From Pseudomonadota bacterium (GTDB taxonomy: Bacteria; Pseudomonadota; Gammaproteobacteria; Pseudomonadales; Pseudomonadaceae), in the NCBI GenBank assembly GCA_023431055.1, contig JAEYXX010000019.1, forward strand, positions 11,112 through 75,111: 64,000 nucleotides of DNA. The letters are read 5' to 3'. The notes under the pieces were generated by a model, which saw only the letters and a list, made by a program, of their open reading frames with translations, was not told the DNA's origin and did not search any database. A program made the position numbers and the translations under genes. This document shows, piece after piece, positions 36,916 through 45,929 of this stretch (positions are counted from its first letter, which is position 1; the number at the start of each line of letters is the position of its first letter).

Positions 36916-39900
36916 GGCGCCTCATCGTCCGAAACATCGCCGCGCTGCTCCTGACCGAGCAACGTGCCGAGGTCACGCAGTTGCGTGGAGATTTCCAGCA
37001 TGCGGTTGTGGGTGCGCAAATCGATGTCGATCTTCTTGTCCATTGCCTTGATCAGCGGCAGGAAGCTGTTTTCCAGGCTATCGGCTAGGCTTTCGAGCAA
37101 TTTTTGCGTGCCCGGCTGCGGCGGCGCAACCACCTCCACCTGCGGGCGCAGCTTGCCGAGATTATCCAGCCCGGCCAGCAACTGTTCCCAGGGAATGCTC
37201 GGCGCCGCGCTGGCCGGCTTGTTGCCGGCACCCAGGCCGCGCACGCTTTCCACCAGGTCGTTGAGCTGGGCCACCACACGTCCACCGACATCGCTGTCGC
37301 TGCCGCCCATGGCCTTGTTGCGCATAAAGTCGCGCTTGATCTGCGCCCAGCGCTCGGCCTGCTCGGGCGTCTGATTGCCGCGCAGCTCGGCGAGCTTGAG
37401 CAGGTTCTCTTCGGCACCGGTGGTGAGCAGTTGCGACTCGCCCTGATAGTGGTCAGCGATCAGTTGCAGCAGCTCGGCATCGTTCATCACCGCGCTGATC
37501 TTCTCGGCCATCTTGTTCATGTTGCGGTAGCTGCCCTGCAGCTTGAACGGTGGCTCGGTACGGTAGCTGTCGGCCTGCGCGGCGCTGACGATGTACTGCT
37601 GGTTGACCCGACCAACCACGTCGCGCACCTGCATCAGACGCTGCAGGGTCGAGCTGATCTCGTTGATCTCGGCGGCGCTGTAGGTGTGGCTCAGCTCGTT
37701 GGCGGAGAACGGCTTGCCCTCGGCCTTGGCGACGAAACGGTAGACGTCGGCCATGTCGCGGGTGGCCAGCGGCGCCAGCACCGGGTTGGAGGTCAGGCTG
37801 TTTTCGATGTAGCTCAGCGCGAAGGCTTCCTGCATGCCGCCCAGGGTGTCGCCGAGGTTGTAGATGTCGGCCCGGTTGGCGAGCATGTCGGGGATCTTGA
37901 ACACGTCGCCGGACTCGGTGTACGGGTTGCCGCTCATCACCACGCAGAACTTCTTGCCGCGCATGTCGTAGGTCTTGGTCTTGCCCTTCCACACGCCTTC
38001 GATGCGCCGCGTGCCGTCGCACAGCGAGATGAATTTCTGCAGGAACTCGGGGTGGGTGTGCTGGATGTCGTCGACGTAGAGCATCACGTTGTTGCCCATT
38101 TCCAGCGCCAGGTTGAGCTTTTCCAGCTCCTGGCGCGAGGTGGCGTCCGGCGCCTGCGCCGGGTCGATGGAGCGCACCTCGTGACCCAGTGCAGGGCCGT
38201 TGACCTTCATGAAGATCAGGCCGAGGCGGTGCGCCACGTATTCCATCAGGGTGGTCTTGCCGTAGCCGGGCGGCGAGATGAGCATCAGCAGGCCCATCAG
38301 GTCGGTGCGCTTGTTCTCGCCGGCGGTGCCCATCTGCTTGGCCAGGTTGTCGCCGATGAAACCCAGGTACACGTCGTTGATCAGCTTGTTGCGCACGAAG
38401 GACGACAGCGGCCGTGGCTTGAATTCGCTCAGGCGCAGTGCATCACGCTCGCGGTTGATGACCTCCTGGCGCAGCGCCTGGTAGCGCGAAAGCTGCGGCA
38501 CGAAATGATCCAGATGCTGGCGCAGACGGGCGAAGTAGTCGTCGATGGCCAGCAGCAGCGTACCGTTCTGCACGCGCGGGTGATCGCCGAGCAGGCCGCT
38601 GACGGAGAAACGCAGATCGACCTCGGTGAAACGCCGCGGGAATTCTTCATCCAGCAGGCTGACGGCGATTGCCTCGGGCACGTAGTCGGCCAGTTCATTC
38701 ATGGCGGCGTCCTGCGCGCACAGGCCGTCGAACCAGGTCTGCGCCAGCGACCAGCGCTGCACCGGACGGCCACGCAGGTTGTCCAGCGCAGCGCGGTAGT
38801 CGTCCCAGACATGGCTAGCCTGCATGCGTTGCTGCAGGGTATCGAGCAGTTGCCGGGCGTACTTGCTGAAGCTGAACTCGACCGGCTTGGCTGCCAGTTC
38901 CTCCACCAGATAAGCCGCTGCCGCCTGGCGCTGCGCTGCGTCCACCGGCAGCGGGTGCTGGCCCAAAAAGCGCTGCATGGCTGCATCGATCTCTTCGCGC
39001 AGGCGTTGCACGCCATCCTCGCTGCCGAACAACTGGCGCAGGTGCAGGCTGCTGCGCGCCCGCTCCGGCCACAGCTCGGCCTCGATGTCCTGCCCCCAAC
39101 GGTTCCAGAACAGCGCGGCGAAACCGCGCGCGGCCGGCGCGTAACGCAGCAGCCCGGCGCTTTCGCGCAGCGGCAGCAACTGGGCGAGGATCAACGCCGC
39201 GTCGTGGTCATGGATGCCCTTCTCATAGGCATCCTTGTAGCGCGGTGCGGCGAAGTCGCGAATCAGGCGGGTCAGGGTTTCCGGCTGCGCCAGGTGGGTC
39301 TTGAGCAGATCGAGGGTGAGACCTTCACGGCCCGTCACAGCGGCGTCGAGCACCAGACCGGCGAGGTATTCGGCGCGGTACAGCGAGGGCGACTCGGATT
39401 CCAGCGACACCTGCCAGTAGTCGCGCAGGCCGTCCAGGGTCTCGTCATGCAGTGGCTCGAGGAAATCGGTGCCGGTCAGGTGCAGATAGAGCTGATCACC
39501 GCGCGGCATCAGGGTCAGGTCGAGTTCCTGAGTGTTGACGCTGAAGCGGTGACGCGGGCCGAGCTTGATGACGTTGCCGCCCTCTTCGAACAGCTCGCTC
39601 TTGTCGCGCAGGGCACGCACGGCCTGGTCGCGGGCGGCCTTGAGGCGCGCCTCGACATCATCGGCCTTGACGCTGTCCTTCAGCTCGCGCAGGCGCTCGG
39701 CCATCTCGCGCAGCTTGAGAATCAGCGGGTCGGCGGCGAAGAAGGCATTGAGCTCTTCCATCTGAGTCAGGCGCGCGGTGCGCCGGCCAAGGCTGTCGAG
39801 GATGCGCTGGGCAGCGTCGAGCACGCCCTGGGCACGACGCTGGCGATCGTCGAGCAGGCTCTGCTTGTGCGACTCGAAGGTCTCCAGCAGTTCCTCGCGC

Positions 39901-42152
39901 TTGCCGAGGATGTCGCTGAGGAACTCCTCGTGATCGCCGAACTGACTTTCCAGCTCCTCAAGCTGCACCAGCAGACGCGACAGCTGCTCGTCGCACTTCT
40001 CCGGGTCCTGGGCCAGCGCCAGGGCGTTGGTGATGCCCTGACCGAACAGTTTGAACTGGGCGCCGAACTGCGCCACGGTCTCGGCCGAGCCCAGGCCCTT
40101 GCGCCGTTGCTCGGCGCGCGCCTTGGCCTGGTTGAGCCGGGCGTAGACCTCGGAAATCGATTCGACGATGGCAGTACGCTGGGTAGCGTCATCGATCTTC
40201 AGCGACGCCATCAGGCTCGACAGCATGTCGAGGTTGCCGGCCATCTCCTGCATCTCGACCAGCGGCTCATTGAGCTGGGTGACGGTATCGGCCTTCTGCG
40301 CCAGGCCGTCCAGCTCTCCGAGGCGCTGCACATAGGGTTGCAGCGCCGCATCACTGGCGAGGAAGGTCGAGGTAGCGCCGGCCACGCGCTCTTGTGCTTC
40401 GAGCAGTTCGGTTTCCATGGCGTCGATACGCGCCACGTCGATGTAGCGGTAGTCGCGGATGGTCAGCAACTGGCCGCGCTGCGCGGTGATGGTATTGAGC
40501 GCCTCGACGAAATGCTGCACCTCGTCCCAGCTGTCGACCAGCAGGCCGGAGAGCAGGCTCTTCTGCCGCGACTCGGCCTCAGCCATGGCCCGACTGGACT
40601 GCTGGCGAATGCTCTCGACTTTCTCGAACTCATCCAATACCAGCTCGGAAGTAGAAGCCACTTCGCGCAGCAGCGGCGCCAGCTCAGCGCACTGGGCGTC
40701 GCCCAGCCAATGGTAGATGTCGAACAGCCGGCGAGTGTTCTGGCATAGCTGGGTGTAACGCGCCACCGACACTTCGCGACTGTCGATCTCGCGACTGAGG
40801 TTGAGCAGATCGGACACACCACGCACCAGCTCGGCATTGCCGATACGCCCGAAGAAACCGCTGCGCGCCGGCTGGCGAGCGGCGTAATCCTCGCTCTCGA
40901 ACGGCGTTTGCCAGATCTGCATCGGATGGATGCGCGTCGGCTCGCTGCCCTCGGCGGCGAATATCACCATGCGCCCGTCTTCCAGGCGCGCGTACCCGTG
41001 GCCGAAGATCGGGTTGTGCAGCTGGCGGTTGATCATGTTGTAGGTGAACAGCGCCGAACGGCCTTCTTCCGGGTGGTAGAAGACGTACTGCACGTCCTCG
41101 CCGTTGGGCGAACGCACCGAGCGCTTGAAGCGCATGCCGCCCATGGGCTGCTCGAAGGTTTTGTACTGCCCGCTCTGCAGGTAGTAGCCGCCGGGGAAGA
41201 TGATGCCGTGGTCTTCGGGCAGCTGCACGCAGGCCAGGCCGATGGCGTCGATGCGCTCGACCTGGTTAGTCAGGCTGTTGAACACCAGGTAGCGCCACTG
41301 CTCCTCGCGGTACGGCAGGATCTTCAGCAGGATCAGGCTGCCCAGGCGGGCGTATTCGATCTGCGCGTCGTCCAGCGACTGGGTCTTGTCCACCACCGGT
41401 TCGCGGTAGATGCCCAGGCCGTCCTGAGTGTTGTTCTCGACCTTGATGGTCAGGTCGCCGCCAACGGTTTCGACGAATACGGTGTCGAGAATGTTCATGT
41501 GCGGATGGCGGCCACTGACCACCATCTCGCGCGTGGTCTTCTGCCATTCGAAGTCGAACGGCGCCGGCAACGCGATATCGCGCTCGCCGCGGTTGTCGAT
41601 GTAGCGCACTTCGCGCCCGTCGACCGAGATCGACCAGCGGAATACACGGATGTCAGTGACACGCTCGCCGATCTGGAAACTCGCCAGCAGCTTGCCGTCA
41701 CGAATGGCCAGTTGCAGCAGGCGGGTGTTCTTGTAGTAGGTGTACAGCTCGTTGAAGTCGGCGACGAAACTGGCCTGAGCGAGGAAACTGCCCTCCAGCG
41801 GCACCGGCTCGGCGTCATAGCCTTCAGGCCCCTCGACCAGGCGGTAGAGGGAGAACACGTCGGCGACGCTGGTTTCCTTCTTCAGGCCGATGAACACGTT
41901 GTAGCCGAACAGCAGGCACTCGCCGACCTGGACGATATCGCGGGCGATGCAGTTGTTCTCGGTGCGGATGCGTACCCGACCGATGGCCTCCATCGCACTG
42001 CTGCCGAACTCGGCCAGACGCTGGCCGTTGAGCGTTTCGGTCAAACTGCGCAGGCGCTGGCCCTGCTCCTGCAGGCGCCGCTGCAGCACCTCGTAGGCGC
42101 CGCCTTCGGCGACGGCCTTGTCCAATACGTCCTGTGTCTGTGCGTCCGACAT
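36912..42152 (-). CDS. Giant AAA+ ATPase (DUF3686, annotated elsewhere as DNA repair ATPase)
   Basis: 1746 residues with GGAAG 7 nt before the ATG. The N-terminal 430 residues look beta-rich and repetitive, perhaps a propeller (FIFPGGYYLQ-type and GHGYARLEDGRMVIFAAEG segments). A long helical, coiled-coil region runs about 440-870, then a mixed linker. The AAA+ module is near the C-terminus: Walker A ISPPGYGKTT (about residue 1297), Walker B NVMLYVDDIQH (about 1360) and sensor 1 FCVVMSGNPY (about 1405), closest to MoxR-type ATPases. No membrane segment. The DNA-repair label in databases is not backed by any motif I see. Context with flotillin, PspA and YqiJ points to membrane remodelling. Confidence 0.88.
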   Translation of the reverse strand: MSDAQTQDVLDKAVAEGGAYEVLQRRLQEQGQRLRSLTETLNGQRLAEFGSSAMEAIGRVRIRTENNCIARDIVQVGECLLFGYNVFIGLKKETSVADVFSLYRLVEGPEGYDAEPVPLEGSFLAQASFVADFNELYTYYKNTRLLQLAIRDGKLLASFQIGERVTDIRVFRWSISVDGREVRYIDNRGERDIALPAPFDFEWQKTTREMVVSGRHPHMNILDTVFVETVGGDLTIKVENNTQDGLGIYREPVVDKTQSLDDAQIEYARLGSLILLKILPYREEQWRYLVFNSLTNQVERIDAIGLACVQLPEDHGIIFPGGYYLQSGQYKTFEQPMGGMRFKRSVRSPNGEDVQYVFYHPEEGRSALFTYNMINRQLHNPIFGHGYARLEDGRMVIFAAEGSEPTRIHPMQIWQTPFESEDYAARQPARSGFFGRIGNAELVRGVSDLLNLSREIDSREVSVARYTQLCQNTRRLFDIYHWLGDAQCAELAPLLREVASTSELVLDEFEKVESIRQQSSRAMAEAESRQKSLLSGLLVDSWDEVQHFVEALNTITAQRGQLLTIRDYRYIDVARIDAMETELLEAQERVAGATSTFLASDAALQPYVQRLGELDGLAQKADTVTQLNEPLVEMQEMAGNLDMLSSLMASLKIDDATQRTAIVESISEVYARLNQAKARAEQRRKGLGSAETVAQFGAQFKLFGQGITNALALAQDPEKCDEQLSRLLVQLEELESQFGDHEEFLSDILGKREELLETFESHKQSLLDDRQRRAQGVLDAAQRILDSLGRRTARLTQMEELNAFFAADPLILKLREMAERLRELKDSVKADDVEARLKAARDQAVRALRDKSELFEEGGNVIKLGPRHRFSVNTQELDLTLMPRGDQLYLHLTGTDFLEPLHDETLDGLRDYWQVSLESESPSLYRAEYLAGLVLDAAVTGREGLTLDLLKTHLAQPETLTRLIRDFAAPRYKDAYEKGIHDHDAALILAQLLPLRESAGLLRYAPAARGFAALFWNRWGQDIEAELWPERARSSLHLRQLFGSEDGVQRLREEIDAAMQRFLGQHPLPVDAAQRQAAAAYLVEELAAKPVEFSFSKYARQLLDTLQQRMQASHVWDDYRAALDNLRGRPVQRWSLAQTWFDGLCAQDAAMNELADYVPEAIAVSLLDEEFPRRFTEVDLRFSVSGLLGDHPRVQNGTLLLAIDDYFARLRQHLDHFVPQLSRYQALRQEVINRERDALRLSEFKPRPLSSFVRNKLINDVYLGFIGDNLAKQMGTAGENKRTDLMGLLMLISPPGYGKTTLMEYVAHRLGLIFMKVNGPALGHEVRSIDPAQAPDATSRQELEKLNLALEMGNNVMLYVDDIQHTHPEFLQKFISLCDGTRRIEGVWKGKTKTYDMRGKKFCVVMSGNPYTESGDVFKIPDMLANRADIYNLGDTLGGMQEAFALSYIENSLTSNPVLAPLATRDMADVYRFVAKAEGKPFSANELSHTYSAAEINEISSTLQRLMQVRDVVGRVNQQYIVSAAQADSYRTEPPFKLQGSYRNMNKMAEKISAVMNDAELLQLIADHYQGESQLLTTGAEENLLKLAELRGNQTPEQAERWAQIKRDFMRNKAMGGSDSDVGGRVVAQLNDLVESVRGLGAGNKPASAAPSIPWEQLLAGLDNLGKLRPQVEVVAPPQPGTQKLLESLADSLENSFLPLIKAMDKKIDIDLRTHNRMLEISTQLRDLGTLLGQEQRGDVSDDEAP

Positions 42153-42183
42153 CGTGTTCTTCCTGGATAGGCGGCATCGAGCA

Positions 42184-42209
42184 CCCTCGCCCGCTCAACA
42201 GGGCGAGGG
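42184..42209. repeat. Hairpin between flotillin and AAA+ genes
   Basis: Perfect 9-bp arms CCCTCGCCC (42184-42192) and GGGCGAGGG (42201-42209), with an 8-nt loop, 32 nt before the ATPase start. Minus-strand T-runs precede rather than follow it, so it is not a normal terminator for this operon; it may protect or process the mRNA. Confidence 0.6.
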
Positions 42210-42271
42210 CTCTGAAAAAACGCGGGAGGCTCGCGGCTAAAGCCCCTCCCACAAGGCTCGGCATGATCGGC

Positions 42272-42367
42272 AGGGTGGACAACGCTGTTTTTGTCCAGCA
42301 TTGGCGACGTGGACAAGCTGCGCGTCGTCCACCCTACCGACTACCTGCTTGGTGGGCTGAAGCCCAC
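42272..42367. repeat. Nested palindrome cluster inside the operon
   Basis: Outer arms AGGGTGGACAACGC (42272-42285) and GCGTCGTCCACCCT (42322-42335) match at 13 of 14 positions. Between them TGGACAA/TTGTCCA half-sites alternate (42276, 42291, 42310). A second perfect stem GTGGGCT-GA-AGCCCAC follows at 42352-42367. This resembles clustered REP elements (BIME-like). It lies in the only large gap, 231 bp, of the eight-gene array. Confidence 0.7.
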
Positions 42368-42383
42368 CCTACAGGCTGGGTGC

Positions 42384-44429
42384 TCAGGCCTGCTCGGGGC
42401 CTGCGCTCGGCGCAGCCACCGGCGCGGCGGCTGCGGCCTTGCCAGCCAGCAGACGCGACAGCACGTCCTGCACCACCGGGCTCTTGCCCACCACGCCTTC
42501 GATGGCCTTGCCCACCGACAGCGACTTGGCGAAGGAGTTGAAGAAGTCGCCCTCGCCGCCGACGATCTCGATCTTCGCCTTGGCCAGCGCGGTGGCCAGC
42601 ACTTCGGCCTGATCCTTGGCGATGTCCTTGTTGGCGGCGATGGCGGCCATGGCTTCCTCGAAGCTCTTCTCCAGCTGCATGCGGAACTCTTCGTGAGCAC
42701 GCGCGTTGTCGCTGAGCGAATCCAGCGCGCCGAACTTCTTGCCCAGGCCTTCGGCCTCGGCGTTCAGACGCTCCAGCAGCACCTGCGCCTCGGCCAGACC
42801 CAGGTCCTGGGTGGCCTTGGCCTTGGCCGCGCCGAGCTGTTCTTCGCCGCGCGCCTGGGCGCCGAGCTTCTCTTCCAGCACCTTGGCGTCGGCCAGGCCG
42901 TCTTTTTCCTTGGCAGCGGCTTGCGCCTCGATGACACGCGCCTGCGCCAGACCTTTCTCCTGCTCGCCCTTGGCTTCGGCGATCAGACGCTCGGCCTGCA
43001 CGCGAGCCTCGGCCAGGCCTTCCTTCTCCTTGGCCGCAGCAGTGACTTCACGCACCTTGGCGTCGGCCAGACCGGGCGCAGCGCGCTCGGCTTCGATCCC
43101 TTCGGCCAGCTTCTTCTTGGCCTCGGCACTCTTGGCCGCTGCTTCCAGCTCGGCCTGGGCCAGGGTGTTGATTTCCACCGCCTTGTGCTTGGAACGGGTC
43201 TCGTCGGCTTCGGCCTGTTTGACCTGGCGCACCAGCTCCTGCTCGGCTTCGGCCTGGGCATTGAGCACGGTGACCTGCTTGAGGCGCTCTGCCTCGGAGA
43301 CTTCACGCACTTCCTTGATGCGCTCTTCTTCCTGCGCCACGGTCTTCTCGACCGCCACGCGCTCGCGAATCACCGCCGCGATGTTCTTGCGCTCTTCTTC
43401 CAGCGCCTTTTCCTTCTCGATGCGCTGCAGCTCGACTTCACGCTCGCGGGCAACGATTTCCAGTTGCTGGGCACGCACGACCTTTTCCTTCTCGATCGTG
43501 ACCGCACGCTCGCGGTTCTGCTCCGCCACTTCGACTTCGCGCGAGGCATTCTCCTCACGGATGTCGATCTGTTCCTGAGTCTGGATGCGTGCCTGCTCGG
43601 CCTTCAGGCGCTCTTCTTCCTTGACCTTGAGGGTCTCGGCCTGCTCACGCGCCTGGATGGTTTCGATCTCACGCTTCTGGCGCGCCTCGGCATCGGCCTG
43701 CTGACGCTCCAGAGCCAGGGTCGCCTCGCGGGTTTCGACGTTCTTCTTCTTGATCGCCAGCTCTTCGTTGCGCTCCAGCTCGTTGGTGATGACGTTCTGC
43801 GCAGCGGTCAGCTCGGTGATCTTGCGGATACCTTCGGCGTCGAGGATGTTGCTCGGGTCCAGCGAATGCTTGGCCGTCTGCTCCAGGTAGTCGATGGCCA
43901 CGTCTTCCAGCACGTAGCCGTTGAGGTCGTTGCCGATCACCTCGACGATGCGATCACGGAAGTCCTGGCGATTCTCGAATAGCTGGACGAAATCGAACTG
44001 CTTGCCGACGGTCTTCAGCGCCTCGGAGAACTTGGCGTTGAACAGCTCGTTGACCGCCGCGCGGTCGGAGGCGCGCTCCACGCCGATGGCCTTGGCCACT
44101 TTGAGCACGTCTTCCTGGGTCTCGTTGACGCGCAGGTAGAAGGCCACGGTGATGTCGGCGCGCATGTTGTCGCGGCAGATCAGGCCGTCCTTGCCACGGC
44201 GATCCACTTCCAGGGTGATCAGGGAGATCTTCATGAACTCCTTGAGGTGAATCACCGGATACACCAGGGAGCCGGTGAAGTGCACCTTGGGCGTCGAACT
44301 CATGTCGTTGACGATCAGCGCGGTGCCCTGCGGAACCTTGATGTAGAAGGCCTTGAACAGGGCAATCAGGGCAATGATGAAGAGGACGACCAGCCCTGCC
44401 CCGACGATGAAGGGAATGAGGTTTTCCAT
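42384..44429 (-). CDS. Flotillin-family protein (YqiK-like)
   Basis: 681 residues. One N-terminal membrane helix (LIPFIVGAGLVVLFIIALIA), a band-7/SPFH domain at about 28-210 (FYIKVPQGTALIVNDMSSTP, ITLEVDRRGKDGLICRDNM), then nearly 400 residues of Glu/Ala/Lys-rich coiled coil with repeating AEAxxKEKxGLAxAxV units (about 440-560), and a C-terminal helical tail ending in Ala/Pro repeats. Flotillins scaffold ordered membrane domains and oligomerise by the coiled coil. AAAGGAG precedes the ATG. It sits between the YqiJ-like and AAA+ genes, the same partners as yqiJ-yqiK in enterobacteria. Confidence 0.95.
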   Translation of the reverse strand: MENLIPFIVGAGLVVLFIIALIALFKAFYIKVPQGTALIVNDMSSTPKVHFTGSLVYPVIHLKEFMKISLITLEVDRRGKDGLICRDNMRADITVAFYLRVNETQEDVLKVAKAIGVERASDRAAVNELFNAKFSEALKTVGKQFDFVQLFENRQDFRDRIVEVIGNDLNGYVLEDVAIDYLEQTAKHSLDPSNILDAEGIRKITELTAAQNVITNELERNEELAIKKKNVETREATLALERQQADAEARQKREIETIQAREQAETLKVKEEERLKAEQARIQTQEQIDIREENASREVEVAEQNRERAVTIEKEKVVRAQQLEIVAREREVELQRIEKEKALEEERKNIAAVIRERVAVEKTVAQEEERIKEVREVSEAERLKQVTVLNAQAEAEQELVRQVKQAEADETRSKHKAVEINTLAQAELEAAAKSAEAKKKLAEGIEAERAAPGLADAKVREVTAAAKEKEGLAEARVQAERLIAEAKGEQEKGLAQARVIEAQAAAKEKDGLADAKVLEEKLGAQARGEEQLGAAKAKATQDLGLAEAQVLLERLNAEAEGLGKKFGALDSLSDNARAHEEFRMQLEKSFEEAMAAIAANKDIAKDQAEVLATALAKAKIEIVGGEGDFFNSFAKSLSVGKAIEGVVGKSPVVQDVLSRLLAGKAAAAAPVAAPSAGPEQA

Positions 44430-44518
44430 TACAGCTGTACTCCTTTGCTAGTTGTGCAGGCAGGTTCGGCCACGCCCAGGCTGCCTGCCCTCTGTTACGT
44501 ACGGATTGTCGGCAGAGG

Positions 44519-45160
44519 CTAGACGCCTCGAAATTCTTCTTCGGTAATGATGCGGTAGGCGTGTTCGGCCGCCAGATACTCCAGCAGCACCACACGGTCA
44601 CCGCGCTTGAAGCCCAGCGCCTCGTCGGCGCGCACGCGCAGGATCAAACCGGCGCCGCCATCTTCCAGCACCGCCTCGCCATGGCTGGCGGTGACTCGGC
44701 CGCTGCGCACCACCGCTACCTGCCCCAGCACGGATTTGCTGCTGATCGCCTCGACCTTGTGAAACAGCGGTCTTAGCGGCCGGCAGATCGCCGCGCACAG
44801 AGGCGCTGCCACCACGAAGGCTCCAGCGATCACCACCAATCCCAGCGGGTAACGCAGGATGCCCAGCGGCAGGTGGCGCAGCAGCCATAGTTCGATGAAG
44901 TAGCAGATGAACCAGCCGAAGAAGAACAGCAGCGTCAGCACCAGGGTGACCGGCACGCCATCGAGCTTGAGCTTGTAGAGCAGGCCGGCAAGGCCCTCGG
45001 TCTGGCCGGCACCATCCATCATCGAGTCGGCCTCGACGTCGAGCAGATCGACCTCGAGCAGGCCGGCGGCGACCACCAGCCAATAGATCACCGCCACGCA
45101 CAGCAGGAAGCTGTAGATGGCGGTGGGGAATGACAGCGCTGTCTGCAGGAAGAGTTCCAT
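44519..45160 (-). CDS. YqiJ-like OB-fold membrane protein (NfeD-related)
   Basis: 213 residues. Three or four membrane helices in the first 125 residues (YSFLLCVAVIYWLVVAAGLL, VTLVLTLLFFFGWFICYFIE, LGLVVIAGAFVVAAPLCAAI). A C-terminal OB-fold domain follows (SVLGQVAVVRSGRVTASHGE, FKRGDRVVLLEYLA), as in YqiJ and NfeD proteins, which pair with flotillins or stomatins. It probably anchors or regulates the flotillin encoded 89 nt downstream. AAAGGA lies 5 nt before the ATG. Confidence 0.92.
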   Translation of the reverse strand: MELFLQTALSFPTAIYSFLLCVAVIYWLVVAAGLLEVDLLDVEADSMMDGAGQTEGLAGLLYKLKLDGVPVTLVLTLLFFFGWFICYFIELWLLRHLPLGILRYPLGLVVIAGAFVVAAPLCAAICRPLRPLFHKVEAISSKSVLGQVAVVRSGRVTASHGEAVLEDGGAGLILRVRADEALGFKRGDRVVLLEYLAAEHAYRIITEEEFRGV

Positions 45161-45219
45161 TTTTTCCTTTCCCTGGGTTAGGGAAACGGGGCGCCAGCGC
45201 CCCGTTATCTACGCATCGT

Positions 45220-45915
45220 TCAGGACTTGGCCTTGTCCTTCAGCCTGGCCAGCACGCTGTCGGCGCTGGCATTGTCGGCCTTGATGCCGGCCGCACGCAG
45301 CTTGGCTTCCAGCGAATCGTCCGGCGCGCTGGTAGCAGCCAGCTCGGCCGAGGCCTCCATCTTCGCCGCGCGCTCGGCCTGCTTCTGCTTGATGCGCTCG
45401 AGCGACTCGACTGCAGTCTGCAGCTTGGCCTGCGAGCCGCCGTAACGCTGGGCCACGGCCATCTGCGCCTTCTGCACGCTCTCGGTAGCCTTGACCGTGT
45501 CCACCTGCTGCTTGAGGCGCTTGATGTTGCCCTCGGCCTGGGTCACAGCCTTGCGCAGTTGCGCCACGCTGGCGGCGAAGCCCTCGGCCTGCTCACGCTC
45601 GCTGGCCTGCTCGATTTCCAGATTGGCGATCTTCTCGGCAACTTCCTTGGCCAGGGTCTCGTTGCCGGCCTCCAGCGCCTTGAGCGCGTACTGTTCGTAC
45701 TCGGCGATGCTCGCCGCGCTCTTGTTCACCTTGTCGCTGGCCAGCTTGTGCTTGGCCATGATCTCGGCCAGCGCTTCCTTGGACTTGCGCAGCTCGACAT
45801 CGGCGTCGCGGATTTCCTGATCGAGGATGCGCAGGGCCTGGCTGTCGACCACCGCCTCACCCACTTCATTGGCACCGCCACGCAGCGCGGTCAGCATTTT
45901 GCTCCAGACATTCAT
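45220..45915 (-). CDS. PspA/IM30-family protein
   Basis: 231 residues, almost all coiled coil. It opens with MNVWSKMLTALRGGANEVGE, a shortened amphipathic N-terminal helix, then EIRDADVELRKSKEALAEIM and the usual run of heptads to about residue 180, with an Ala/Ser-rich tail and a short terminal helix (SADSVLARLKDKAKS). PspA/IM30/ESCRT-III proteins bind stressed membranes and form rods. This one is of the YjfJ type, found beside DUF2170 rather than PspBC. No PspF or sigma-54 promoter is seen. Strong ribosome-binding site GGAGAGAAG. Start is 14 nt after the DUF2170 gene. Confidence 0.93.
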   Translation of the reverse strand: MNVWSKMLTALRGGANEVGEAVVDSQALRILDQEIRDADVELRKSKEALAEIMAKHKLASDKVNKSAASIAEYEQYALKALEAGNETLAKEVAEKIANLEIEQASEREQAEGFAASVAQLRKAVTQAEGNIKRLKQQVDTVKATESVQKAQMAVAQRYGGSQAKLQTAVESLERIKQKQAERAAKMEASAELAATSAPDDSLEAKLRAAGIKADNASADSVLARLKDKAKS

Positions 45916-45929
45916 CGTCTTCTCTCCTC

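Noticed and set aside
37104..40748. A 1214-codon open frame on the plus strand opposite the giant ATPase gene
   Set aside because: Its sequence is His/Gln/Arg/Leu-rich with no family signature, as expected opposite a high-GC gene; the minus-strand frame has clear AAA+ motifs.
42291..43982. A 563-codon plus-strand frame opposite flotillin
   Set aside because: Leu/Gly/Phe repeats are the mirror of the Glu/Ala/Lys coiled coil on the real strand.
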